Source: Neolecta irregularis DAH-3
Taxonomy: Eukaryota; Ascomycota; Neolectomycetes; Neolectales; Neolectaceae
Direction of reading: 5' to 3'
DNA length: 63,199 bases
NCBI GenBank assembly: GCA_001929475.1
Contig: LXFE01000411.1
Location: forward strand, 1 to 63,199
Positions 37,592-49,418 of the stretch are shown in pieces. Within the stretch, counting starts at the first letter, position 1. Each line of letters begins with the position of its first letter. The notes under the pieces are model-generated. The model made no database searches. It saw only the letters and a program-made list of their open reading frames with translations, and was not told where the DNA came from. The position numbers and the translations under genes are program-made.

Positions 37592-39131
37592 CTATGCAAA
37601 CAATCGAAGACAAGCCATCTCCGGTTTCATTTTCTCTATCTCTATCTTTTCAACCTCGACCTTCTTCCCAAATAAACTTGAAAATAGTTCATCAGTTTGT
37701 CCATCATGCCATAGTCCGCTAGGTGTTGGCGCCATAAAATTCAGCAATTTTTCGTGCACATGGTAACGTAGTTTTCTCCCTTTCGAAGCTTTCGTATCGA
37801 CGGCTACATTCTTCTCCTTCTTGATTAGATTTGCGTTGATATCAGATGAATCAAGCATCTTTCTGTCAATCAAGTCTTTCAACAGTGATTGGTAGAAATC
37901 AGTATCGTCGAATGTAGAAATATGTTTTTCCATACTATCTATTTTGGTTCGTTTCACTCTAGTCCGTTGGATAAGCCGGTCGTTATCCGTCAAATTTTCG
38001 CGAATCTGGGAGAGAGAATCCTGGTTTAATGATTTGAACTTATTGATTGATGGAGGTGCGTTAGCTACAACTTTGCGTGACCACTTAGATAAAGTGTGTT
38101 CTTTCCAGGAGGCATGTCTAGGCAATGAGGTTAATCATTGGTATAAAGGGAATTACTCTTGGCTTGAATGTTCAATTGCCTCCCATATCTCTTTACTTGT
38201 AACATCATGTGAATTCGCTCGAAGACGTTTCAGAGAAGGCTTCAGTCCCTGTTCTTCAAGCGCATTTGACAAATGACGATCTCGAATATCGAATATCGAA
38301 TTAATCAGAGAGACTGTACTTGTTTCGACTGCGGTAATATGAGAAGCATCGCTCAATTCCCGGCCCATCTTTGAAAAGTTAGATTCTCTCTTGATTTTTG
38401 GGAATATACCTGAACAAAATTATCTGAAGCAACAAGAGCTTTTTGAAGTTTTATCCGTACATCGAGAAGTGAATTATAAAAAGCCTTCGATGTCATCCAA
38501 GATAGTGCACTCTGCCCTATACCATTTGCGATTTGATTTGCTTGCCTTTCTCGCAATCATCTACCACTTGTTCTTGAATTTTCTGATCATTAGCTCTATC
38601 GCTTTGAGTGCTAGGAATATAAGAGAAGCAAACTCTTTATCTTGCGCTAAGAGCTTTTGATACTCTTTCTTCCGGGTATCGTCTCCCGAAGCTTCATCAC
38701 TGTCTGTTTCAGAAGAGTCTCCATCATCGTTTGCAATAGAATCTGTCATCTGCTCCAAGGTCTTTCTATCATCAGAGTCATCAGACTCTGATATGCCTTC
38801 CGATCCCGAGGCTATCTTCTCGATATCTCCGTATATGTTATGGCGACTTGCACGAGTGCCCTGGTAAGTTGCGTCGTCGCCTAAGAGATCATCCGCGTCT
38901 GTTCTCATTTGGCTCTGACTATTTCATTAGCTTGAAAAAACATCTATATACCTAACATCTGCATAGTGCTCCCGACCTATTTCGAAATCCTGAGAGCTAT
39001 CATTGTCCTCGCTGTCCGAACATGCAAATGGACCAGCTTCGGGGTCGACTTCTGAATTCCTAAGTTTGTAGACCATGCACGAAACTCATACCCGGCTTGG
39101 GATTTGTAAGATCGAGGAAGCAGGAAGACAT
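37592..39131 (-). CDS. BFR2: BFR2/AATF, small-subunit processome factor
   Basis: This nucleolar protein is needed for early 18S rRNA processing. It starts at 39131 with MSSCFLDLTNPKP. A 40-nt intron then joins to EVDPEAGPFACSDSEDNDSS and QDFEIGREHYADVR, the conserved Bfr2 N-terminus. Next are an acidic stretch (EGISESDDSDDRKTLEQMTD, then EDSSETDSDEASGDD-type residues), a coiled-coil AATF domain (RIKLQKALVASDNFVQVY) and the C-terminal TRAUB domain. That domain has DDTDFYQSLLKDLIDRKMLD and KASKGRKLRYHVHEKLLNFM, and ends LFSSLFGKKVEVEKIEIEKM. Four to five short introns are required. Its 3' end is 42 bp from the COQ11 stop, in convergent orientation. Confidence 0.88.
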
Positions 39132-39416
39132 TTTCTAATCGAGCAGACCGATATTGAGAAGGGCGTTGAGAAAAAATACGCCTCTTGCTTATATAAGCAC
39201 ACCAGACAACGGCCAACTTGAGGCAGACAAGCAATTGATTCAGGGCGCATTATATTGGTTGAAGACCAGAAATCAGCTGAGATTAGATACACGGTCAATT
39301 CAACCTATTCGCGATCTTTTTGAAGCAGATAGAGCTGAGCTACTCCTGCTCAACATGCAAATCGCGTGCCTTGACATACAAAACAGAACAAAAAACAAAA
39401 AACACCCTGAAGAATA

Positions 39417-40581
39417 CTAAAGCGCCGTTCCCCGTTCAAAACTGTCCCGAATTTCCTTGGTATACTGTGACAGTCAACAATCTGGAGATAGCAAAAATAC
39501 TTGTACCTTGTCATAATGCCTTGCAACGCGTTCGTTGAACTTTTTGTTCCGGTCATTTATATAAGTAATATCGCCATCTTCATCCCGTTTCCTTCGGTTT
39601 TTCTCACGTTGTTTCTCCCTCCATGTCAATTCAGACTCGCATTCAAGCCATACCCCTTTTCAATATCGTCAACTAACCGATCAACAGCCGCCTTTGATGG
39701 TTTATTCTCAAAAAACCCCAAAGAGTTTGCATCTCGATAAAAATTCCGGTCGGCATCAATAGCCATTAATTCACCTTCCCCATTTATTACAATTTGTCCT
39801 TTGCTCAGGGCTTCGGCCCGCTCCCGTTCGTAATTGACGATATCAGGTTTAAAGCGCTTCATTTCTCGCTTGTACGCTTTATTAGATTCTTGAGTATAGT
39901 CTAGAGATGTGAACAGCTGATCAGAAACACTTATCAAACCTGAGAATAAAGCCCCTTCGATCATGCGTTTCTTTTTCTCCATCTTTTTATCCCATGCTTG
40001 GGATTCTTCAATACTCCAATCCCAAGCTCTTTTTCTCTCAAAATCTTCACCCGCTTCTAGAGCATCTTGCTTTGCTAGTTTCAATTCCGCTTCCCCCTTT
40101 TGGCGCTCAAGACGAGATTCGAGACGGGGATCGACTTTAAGTCTTTGATGTTCACTATATACAGCTTGTCTATTGTCTTTAGCGGATTGCAACTATTAAA
40201 TAAGCCCTTCATAAGACATAATAACGATACCATTCGCGAGCGTAGCTGTTTGAGTTTCTCCAGTCGATTGTTTGCTTTCCCTTCGGCTACTGTGATTGGG
40301 AGATCCTTCACTTCGATATCTGCAGTCGACTGTATTGATACATCGAAAGAATCATCTACTGTAGATACTTGAGCCGTAACCGCAGCTATTTGCGTTATTT
40401 CTGCGCATAAATTGGTTGTGCTTTGAGGAATATCTTTGTCGTGTGTGATCGCTTCTTTAGTCTCAGTAGAAGACACCTGCACAATAGTGCTGGAATTTTC
40501 GACATTATTGGTAGACTTCGTGGAAATCGTCGCTGCAGCCTGCTTATTGGCAGCTTTACGGCCTTTTCTTCTTGGAGGCAT
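39417..40581 (-). CDS. SYF2: Pre-mRNA splicing factor SYF2
   Basis: This is a Prp19-complex/NTC-associated protein of the active spliceosome. It starts at 40581 (MPPRRKGRKAANKQ) with a low-complexity Thr/Ser/Val-rich region. ANNRLEKLKQLRSRM precedes an intron, then the family core follows: NRQAVYSEHQRLKVDPRLES, RKRAWDWSIEESQAWDKKME and NVNKAYKRE-type residues (seen as SNKAYKREMKRFKPDIVNYE). The last exons are joined by 36-nt and 44-nt introns to give DGDITYINDRNKKFNERVAR-HYDK|YTKEIRDSFERGTAL, the canonical Syf2 C-terminus, stopping at 39417. It is about 290 residues long and codirectional with BFR2 and IML1. Confidence 0.9.
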
Positions 40582-40881
40582 ACTGGACGGAGGTCTTGAC
40601 GGAGAAATCTAGAGGTCGCGCAGCAATTATTTCGAACGCGTGATCTGAAATATTGATACCCAGTTCCTGCTTTCAAAAGCCAGATCACTCTCGAATTCAT
40701 GAAGGCTTATTACCAGTAGCAATATTGAGACCGTCCACTGAATCTTTTATGTCATTTCTGCATACCTATTTCCCATCCATGATATCGTACAATGTCTATG
40801 TGCAAAATACATCGCGAGTTACGAATATAAGAAATTCCGTCAACACTTTTAACGCCGCGATTACTCATACAAGGATGAGTA

Positions 40882-43800
40882 TTATCTTGCATCCTTAGGA
40901 TAAATACTCTCAACAGGATCTCTAATATCACTCTTCAGCTTACCCTCCCGAATCTCTATCTGCACCTTGTTATAATACTCGACAAGTCGCTCCGAATTCT
41001 CGCAAAAATTGGCAAATTCAATTTTAAGCATATCAGGATCGCAACGTGTGAGAATACTATATCCTTTTGAATGAGAAACATAGCTGCGATTTGTCAGCCA
41101 TAAATAGCCCTTTTCAGTTATCTGAACAAAGGCAACTCCAGACTGATGTACGTATTGAGGATATGTGTAAGATGGTTTGCCAAATGAGTAGACCACATCA
41201 ACATTCTGAGGAAATTCCGAAGCTGCTTCGGAGTCAAGGACGAATGAATTATCTTTGAGTATTTTCACTAGCCAAAACTTGGAATCTTGATTTTGCAGAG
41301 GTTGTGGGGGGGCAGCTGCAAGTTGAACGACTCTGGGTTCTCGAAAAGGATTGACAGACGAAATTGAACATGCTTGATCAAGAGGGGCTTCCACCAGTCG
41401 TAATCCATATCTTTCCGCTGTCCGAGCCCAGGATTGAAGAGCGGCATCGATAAGCCTAGCAGTAACTCCCAACCATTCGAGCCGAAAGTGAAAGACGTTC
41501 GAAGGATTGTGAACACAGTCGTAATGCAACGTGATGATCTCAGGTCTGTAGCTGCAATGGGTTGGATCTAAGTCATATTTCATTTGACGGCTCAAGACAA
41601 TTTTTGGTCGTCTGGTAGGCGTAAACGGTCGTGGATCGAGAGTAAGGATATTCATGTTGGAATTTGGCGTGACTTTTCGGCCCCCAAACCAGCTCTTGCC
41701 GGGTTTGGAAATAACATACTCGGGATTTATAAAGTAAAAGTAATGACCATCTCTGAACTCATGACGTTTCTGGGAGTGCTCAAAAAGGCCTTGCCGTTTG
41801 AGCTCGTTCCCGTATTGAACAGCGTCTTCTCGAGTGAGGATATTTGAGAAATTATGAACAATCCATGTCACGAATTCGCTACCGACAAAAACGTTTTCGT
41901 GTAGTCGTAAATGCCACCGTCGATCTTGAAGTCTGATGCCTTTGGGGCCTTGCATTTCTTTGGCAAGAACAGGGAGCTTCACCCCCCGGTCTAAGAGTTC
42001 CGTCAGGAAACCTTGGGCTGTATCATCCGTATCGGCTTCCAGTGTTGAAGCGAAGGCCGCGGGCTCAAGCGTGGTAAATCGCAGTTCTAGGACATTCGCG
42101 TCTTTCCTCCCATGTTTATCTTGCTCCCGCTGTTCGGGTGGCAACCATTGTCCTTTCTTAAATAGCTGACTCAATTTGAAAATACCAGCAACTCGAATTT
42201 CCTCATCACTGAAATCTCCAGGAAGATGTGCCCTGAGATTTAACGGCGGAACATCATTCGGTATGAGCATAAATTGAGCCTGGGATAAACGACAAAGATC
42301 TGGATTTGCATCCTCATACCCAGCAATAACGTGATCGACATAGTTCCAGTTATACGTATCAATATCAATATTCTTGAACGTCTCGGAAATGCGGCGATAA
42401 CCTCCAGGCACAGTTGTTCGCCATATCAAACAGTTATACTGGATCAATGGTACAAGGAGGTCGTTTTCTCGTCGAACGTATCTCACCACTTTAATATTAA
42501 ATCCTGAAGGATCGGCAACGAGTTGATGTATTTGGGTACCCATTGAAAGATATATTGTCGAACCAGGTGACCCGAAAGCTTCGTCTACTTCGTGTATAGT
42601 TGCAACAGAAGTCTTTCTCCGAAGTTTCGCAGGTGACGGGGAGGTATGCATAGTACCCAGATCTGTATGAATAGCCGAAGAATGAACAATCTGGTATCCT
42701 TGAACAAGCCTTGCTGCAATCATCTCGTTCATGAGCGCTCGTTGATCGAGGTCCGTCTCTTCCGGATCAATTGACACCGTATATGTATATTCTTGGTAGT
42801 CCCGACGAAGCTCATCATGGGTCGGAAAAAAATCTGTGCTTAAAGGAAGGATAGCAGGAGAACACATGGACTTCCATTTCATACTGCTTACACTTATCGG
42901 CTGTGGGTTGACATGTTGCCACCGACTGAACTGGCTATTTGCAGTGAATGAGTTTTTAGATGGATTACAAGGGTTCACGAGAGTCTGCCAGGGGAGAAGG
43001 ACACTCCTGGAGGAAGTTGGACGTGGTGGAGCGGATGTGAACTCCAAGCTTCGACGTAGTTGACGAGGCGATCTCGGGGACCCTAGCTTAGACTCTTCAG
43101 AGCGGTCAATCGCTCCAGAGAGCCGATACTTTCCAAGGTATTTCGCCGGGATACGAGATACAGGATTGGAAATCAAAATTGGCCGGACCGTAGGGCCTCG
43201 AGTAATCGCTTTCTGGGGTTTCGGCGCTTCAATATCAAACCCTCTCGTAAGAAGTGGTTCCCTGGTTTTCGGTATCGTTTCTGGGGACGATGATGATTCA
43301 GTCGATAGTCTTATCTTCGATGGCCGCCGACCTATTTCAGGGCGTTTGGATTGTTTTTGTGAAAAGTAATCTATATTTTCTTCTCGGGGATTCGACATTT
43401 TTCGCGCCCTAACGATTATAGGATAATCATTATAACTCGCTGCAAGCAATGGTTCGTTTGAAGATGTATGATCACGGAATAATTTCTCCAAGGTCGGTCG
43501 CTTCGTTAAGGAGTGGTGATATGACGTACCAAAAGCTAAGCTATCCTCATAGTTGACTTTCTCTTCTTGTTGACGAGCTTCAATCTCAGCTTTAAGTTTA
43601 TCAGCTCGCTGTTTTTCCTTTATGGCCGAGCGAACTTGTTCAACTGGACGGAATACTACACCATCATACTTATCGTAAAAGGCCTCAAGGTTCGATTCGT
43701 CAAACCATGGATCTTCGGACAAATACGCAATCGAGATGGATGATAATTCATTCTCCATATATCCCATCATTTGCAATTCATACATTTTACATCGAGGATC

Positions 43801-45433
43801 AAAAATACGTCGTTTCAATCTTTTCTTTTGTAACGTTCTTTCTGAGGCGTCACTTTTTGATTGCCAAAATGATATGTCAACCCAATGTGGGAGTGCATAT
43901 TGCCAAGGGCGTTTATTCCCCATGACTGCAGAGATGCTATAGCTGGAAGTAACGCTAGTACTGAGCTGCTGTGCGGAAGGGGTTTCCACTTCATCTTCCG
44001 CTACATTCGTCTGAAATTTGAACAACGGAACTGAATGAAGGGGCATCTTGCTCAGCGACACAAGGTCAATACCAACACCGTTGCCTATAAGCAACTCTGT
44101 AGTTGTCTTGAGTAGACCTTCGTCTACTTCAAATTGACCAGTTCCCGGGGTTACGATTAACACATTAACACCAGTCCTTTGAAGGTCTCGATCGATATAG
44201 TCTCTGGAGAATTGGTTCGTGACGAGATTGATTGTCTCAAGGATGTTGCCTCGTAGAGCATATGACATATGACCGACAATAACATCTCTCCCGTCATATG
44301 ACTTTTGGACAAGGACATCCTGTTGGAATCTGAGAAACTCGCGCTTGAGCATATGTAGTGTTTCTGACCAATCATCGGAGCAGATATTATCAACTATGAC
44401 TTTATAAAAATCTTGGTGTCCACTAAAGGTCGGAGTATGCACACCGTTATTTTCGGGCTGCGAAGGTGGTGGCGATATCAAGGCAGTAGGAGAATAATCA
44501 TACTCGACCCGCGTAAATAAGACGATTGTTATTAGATGTCTTGCATCCATTTTCTTCCAGCGATGAAAAAGTTCGGTCAAGAACCCATCGATAGCTTTAT
44601 TATAGTAAAGCTCTCCGTCTTCTTCGAATTCCCACATTTCACGAGACATCTGAATAAAAAGAAGTAGACGAGCAGATTCGGATCGGAAGATAGGTTTAGT
44701 TGTTTTAGCGATATATCCACTCATTGCCTGCCTCGTTATTTCCATTCCTTTAGTAACCTCACGCACCCTCTGTCCATGAATATAAATCTCTTTAATTTGA
44801 ATTCTTATATGGCCAATAAACTCAACCTTTTTCCCTTTCCAGACACAAGTTTCCTCCAAAGACGCTGCTAATCTCCACATATCGGCACGACTGAGATACT
44901 GATCTTTAATAAAAACTTCGACATATTGAGCTTCCACAAGTTCTTTTCGCACCTAAGCCTCAGTTCTAGTTAAAAAACACGACTGCTAATACGGGTAAAA
45001 TCAAGACGCTGCTTCTAGTATGGAACTCGAATTTCGTTGCGATATCTTTAGATACAGATATCTGCAATCAATCAATGATTCATTCATAAAAAAGCATCAC
45101 CTGAAGATTTGGCTGTTTTTTCTTCAGTTCAGGATCACATGGTTTTGCGATGAATAAAAAAGATCCATTTCGCGCTGGATCTCCTTGGCCGATCCAGGTC
45201 TGCTGCTGAATCAGTTCCAGAACCGCGCCTTCTTTGATATGGGGAATCAAATCAAGATTGACTACTACATCTTCACACGAGAATTTATCGTCGTGAACCC
45301 AGAGAGTCAGTTTTGAGGGAGAACTCATGACATTTGACGAGGAAACTGGAGAGTAGTAGTGCTTCACCGTCACCACCCAACATTGCTCCTCTAAATGACG
45401 GGTCCGATAAAAAGAGTCAAGGTTTTCTACCAT
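40882..45433 (-). CDS. IML1: IML1/DEPDC5, GATOR1 (SEACIT) subunit
   Basis: This is the GTPase-activating subunit of the complex that inhibits TORC1 at the vacuole during amino-acid starvation. The N-terminal region contains KLTLWVHDDKFSCEDVVVNL. Two short introns link it, through ISVSKDIATKFEFHTRSSVL, to a coding exon of over 1,300 codons that begins VRKELVEAQYVEVFIKDQYL. Hallmarks include EFIGHIRIQIKEIYIHGQRV, an SHEN-type domain (RLLLFIQMSREMWEFEEDGE) and, near 41,800-41,900, a DEP domain (VFVGSEFVTWIVHNFSNILT). At about 1,500 residues it matches fungal Iml1. Two starts are possible: Met at 45433 overlaps the first exon of the divergent YAF9 gene, while Met at 45328 does not. The frame is otherwise uninterrupted. 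Confidence 0.92.
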
Positions 45434-46174
45434 AATTCATAGTGTCCTGAAGATACTAGGGTGTCCAGATATACAGACCGATTATATACGGAAACAAAGC
45501 AAAACCACTGGGCAATAAAAAGGATCCCACGTCAGACCACACGCATGAATGGACCATTTCCGTACAAGGCATCAACGGCGCCGATATCTCGCATTTCATC
45601 AAGAAAGTAACGTTCAAGCTACATGACACATACGCAAATCCGACGAGAGGTATGTATAAATTCAGAGATGTCGCCAACCGCCAGTGTGCGAGAATCCTCC
45701 GTATGAAGTCACCGAGACAGGGTGGGGAGAGTTCGAAATACAAATCAGGATAAATTTCGTGTCAGAAGCCAACGAGAAAGCCCAAATGTTCTACCATCAC
45801 CTTAAAATTCATCCTTACGGGATTGAAGACCCAGAAGGGATTGTCTCTAGTTTTCAATATGAAGAAGTTGTATGTCTATGCTTTCGTCGAGCTTACACTC
45901 ATCAGACAGGTCTTCAACGAGCCGATGGAGGCAATGTACGATATTCTTACCTCAAATGGAAATGTACAAGTCCCGAAAGAGAGGTCTCAGGGAAATCAAT
46001 GGGGTATATTCCCTTGGTTGTTCAAGGTATTGATTCAATGTAGCCTATAGAACGGAACTGGAAGAAGCAGACAGGATTACGACGCAGTTGAAGGAGGTCC
46101 AGCAAAAGACAGAGGAGTATCGCCATCAATTAATAGCACTGGAGAAGGATGCAGTTGTTTTGGAGGCAAAATAA
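45395..46174 (+). CDS. YAF9: YEATS-domain protein Yaf9 (GAS41)
   Basis: This histone acyl-lysine reader is shared by the SWR1 remodeller and the NuA4 acetyltransferase. Spliced, it begins MTGPIKRVK, then after a 38-nt intron GVQIYRPIIYGNKAKPL, HTHEWTISVQGINGADISHF and IKKVTFKLHDTYANPTR. A 35-nt intron leads to VCENPPYEVTETGWGEFEIQ (YEATS core) and MFYHHLKIHPYG. Introns of 40 nt each (45870-45909 and 46004-46043) join EEV to VFNEPMEAMYDILTSNG and then AYRTELEEADRITTQL, a C-terminal coiled coil typical of Yaf9. It ends at 46174. Exon 1 (nine codons) lies antisense within the longer version of IML1 exon 1. The first donor, GTTTTC, is weak, so the exact start is less certain than the rest. Confidence 0.87.
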
Positions 46175-46249
46175 TTCCAGTATAAGGCGTTTCTGTATCA
46201 TAATTTACAGGTGTAATGTTCAAACAGGCGGAGTCTGGGAACATTTTGA

Positions 46250-48121
46250 TTACTTGAAATGCTTAAGAGGATCCCTTTTGCCTCTGCCCTTGCCTTTCCT
46301 TTTGTTGAATTTTCTAGCTTTCCGTATTCGATTATCGGAAGATTTCTTGAAGGAAACATGTCCAATTTCCTTGGCAATTTTCCCTCCTTTCGGTAAAAGA
46401 TAGTCAGGAACATGCTTCAAGTGATTCTGCGTCCGGGCGGTATGCATAGGTTTGTCATGTCGTAAATGTTGTAAATCTTCGGGATTATCCTCGAAATGTC
46501 TTTTTAATTTCTCGCTAGATAGAATTTCCTGCCGTATCTCTTTTGCTCGAGCCTCACGTACAGCTGATCTTGTAACGGCTCGCAATGCATCTTCCAAGCG
46601 ATACCGGAAGACTTCGACTTGCGACATGTTGAAGATGTAGGGTTTGAGCTCTGTTTTCTTACTCACTTGGTCTTCTTTAATTTTCGCTAGAACTTTTTCA
46701 TCTTTCTTTGCACTCTCGAAAGAACATGCTTTGTGTTTTCCCAATTCTTCTCTCGGGACAACGAATGAAAGTGCCATACCAGCTTTTCCAGCCCGTGCAG
46801 TCCTTCCTATTCGGTGAACGTAAGATTTTGTTGAGGTCGGCAGGTCAAAATTGAGTACACATGCAACATTTTGGAAGTCGATTCCGCGCGATATACTGTA
46901 TTCTTGCGATTTGCGGAGCTTTTTTCTTTTATTCTTAGATTGCGATTCAGCGACTTCGGTCCTTTCGATCACATCCTCGTCAGGAGCTTCTGTGACTACT
47001 TTAGGAATTATTTCATCCTCTTCCATGTCATCATCATCACCTGCAGCAATTTCTTTTTCATCGCTTGCAATAATCACATCGTAAATACCTTTATTAAATT
47101 CCTCGACCACATGAATCCTTGAATTAACTGGTAACTCCGAATTCAAAACACAACTTTTGATAGCGAATTGTTCCAAAAAGAGTTTGACTCGGTAAGACCG
47201 ATCGATGTTGTTTACAAATATGATAATCTTGCCCTTCACAAGCTTCAATTTGAGAATAACATATAACAATAAAAACTTTTCATCTTCTTTGCATCTATCA
47301 TCAATTAGGAATTGTAGACTGCGGGGATATACTTGACAAAATATTGTGCTAATTTTGCAGATTCTTCATCCTCTTCGAGCCTTAGAAAGACAGGAGATCG
47401 GCAAACGAGGCTCTTTAGTTCTTCTACTTCTTTGGTGAGTGTTGCGCTCATAAGAAATGTTTGAATCCCGCGTGGTATGACGTGTGCAACGGCTTTCACA
47501 TCATCTTCATAACCATAAGAAAGGACGAGATCGGCCTCATCGATAACAAGATACGCCAGAGTAGATTTGATAGAAAGATTTGAAGAATTAAGGTGTGGGA
47601 TAATTCGCGAAGGAGTTGCAACAACGATGTCCGGTAAATCGATCAGGAGGTGTCTAGACGTTAAGTCGAGTTTGGGAAATAATGCAAACTTTTGTGCTTG
47701 CTCAGAAATATTACTCGCAATGTTCACAGAATGAATACTCTTCCCACAGTATGCTAACAAGATTCCGAGAAACTTTGCGGCTTGCTCGGCAAGTTCTCGA
47801 GTTGGGACCAAGATCAGGGCTCTTACACCTCTGTCGACATTTCCGGCCTTTGATAACGATTAGCAATCTTCCAAATGATGATAGTACCTCTTTCTCCTCT
47901 AAAATCTTTTGTACTATAGGGATGCAATAAGCCGCAGTCTTGCCTGATCCGGTTCTTGCTCGAGCAAAGATATCTTTTCCTGCCAAAGCTAGAGGAATGA
48001 CTTTCGCCTGCACCAAGGTCGGATTTGAGTAATTAAGCTTTGCGATGGATCGTTGAAGCCTAGGATCTAATGCAAAAGATTGAAAAGCGACCGATCCATC
48101 GAGGAGTAAAGGATCCGCCAT
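46250..48121 (-). CDS. DBP9: DEAD-box RNA helicase DBP9 (DDX56)
   Basis: This nucleolar ATP-dependent RNA helicase of 60S subunit assembly begins [20 protein letters not shown], with the Q-motif region PTLVQ, motif I ARTGSGKT, then an intron. It continues with [31 protein letters not shown] and, after a second intron (about 39 nt), [40 protein letters not shown] and motif [13 protein letters not shown] long acidic insertion ([11 protein letters not shown]) sits between the helicase motifs of domain 2, as in fungal Dbp9. The basic C-terminus ends [16 protein letters not shown] at 46250. All catalytic motifs are intact. It is convergent with YAF9, with 75 bp between the stops. Confidence 0.94.
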
Positions 48122-48268
48122 ACGATTTGTTGGTCGGTTGGTTGGTTGGGTGTATCGAACTTTTTTGCAACAATCTCGAAACCATCAAGCTATCAGTGGA
48201 GTTGATCATACATGATTAAGCACCTCTCGTCGATCGAATACAACTATCTTTTCACATCTACTCAAGGG

Positions 48269-48559
48269 CTAAAATCCCTCAAGACTTGAGCATTTTACCC
48301 TTAACAAAAATTTAGACCGCCGGGATTGCCCTCGTGCGCTGGAAATTTCCGAGATTCTCAGTCTTAAGCGCGCAAGAGAAAGTGCAACAGCATCTTCAAT
48401 TCACAAGTCAGTTTATTCTTCTGAAGAGAAAATTCCTATATACTCACTGGGTGTAGACTGTGGTCTGCCTCTCGATGAGCCTGGTTGAAAATCATCTACA
48501 TTTTCATTTCGATAGTTTTCTTCAGATGGTAACAGTCTCCGCAAAAGCTTTATTGACAT
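48269..48559 (-). CDS. Possible small two-exon gene, 78 residues
   Basis: A minus-strand reading starts MSIKLLRRLLPSEENYRNEN at 48559. A 54-nt intron with a canonical GTGAGT donor (48394-48447) can be removed to continue in frame as NAVALSLARLRLRISEISSA and stop at 48269. The phase fit and the perfect donor are the only support. I do not recognise the protein and it has no membrane or signal segment. Its start codon lies inside the left arm of a perfect inverted repeat. It may be spurious. Confidence 0.3.
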
Positions 48560-48585
48560 AATTTATTGAGATGTCAATAAAGCTT
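48545..48585. repeat. Perfect 15-bp inverted repeat (hairpin)
   Basis: AAGCTTTATTGACAT at 48545-48559 and ATGTCAATAAAGCTT at 48571-48585 are exact reverse complements, separated by 11 AT-rich bases. The structure could form a strong stem-loop in either strand's transcript. It may be a remnant of a small inverted-repeat transposon. No target-site duplication is obvious to me. Confidence 0.85.
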
Positions 48586-49418
48586 GTTTAAATTAAAATT
48601 ACATTTACAAATTACTTATGCAAAGACTTCATAGTCAAAAATTTTAATGATTCGGAGATTTCCCTCGTGTATTGTCATTCTTTCGTTATTGTGAATTATT
48701 CGTTCAAATGCTTTGACAACTTGACTGCTGGTAATATTATCTTAACGAGTTAAATTAATTTTCCGAAGCTTTGTCGTTTCTACCGTTATTGTTAGCGATA
48801 AGACAAAATGTGACAAGATGAAACAGTTAGCCGATAGGCCCACTAACGGAGATAAGATAACATGATAGCGAGTGGAGAGACAGAGCATGAAAATCCCCAA
48901 CAATTCATAAAAAGGGTATATGTCATGAATTTCGTAAAGAGGAAATCTATAACAAATGCATATTCAAAAAAATGACGAGACAAGCAAAATTTGGATATGG
49001 CACAGTAGGATGGAAACACGAAAATAACAATAAAGAAAAGGGAGATAAAAAAAAAGCAAATGCATCGCTAAACCACGTTTCCTAATGACATGCACACGCA
49101 GGAAATCGTAATCAAAGAGAAAGCAATAATTTAAAAATACAGAAACAGTGATATCCCAAGCCTGTGGAAGGAATAAATTTTGTTGCCCTATAACTGGATA
49201 ATGCCCGCCAGAAATGTGGAAAATAATATGCCCAAACGAAGATTGCGGATAATTTTAGTAGGAATTCCCTATGTCGGATGCAACCAATCTCGTTTATGCG
49301 TGTCTATGAGTATACTATCGCTCGCCCGATATATTTGATGCTTTTTCGATCCTTTTGTGGAAGTTATGTTTCATTTATATATGCTTGGAGTTGTATGCGT
49401 GCGATTGGTCGTAAGGGT
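48586..49418. other. AT-rich spacer, nothing seen
   Basis: A-rich DNA lies upstream of the small possible gene and downstream of the PP1-regulator gene. Simple A-runs (for example near 49,050) are present. No coding signal is seen. Confidence 0.45.
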
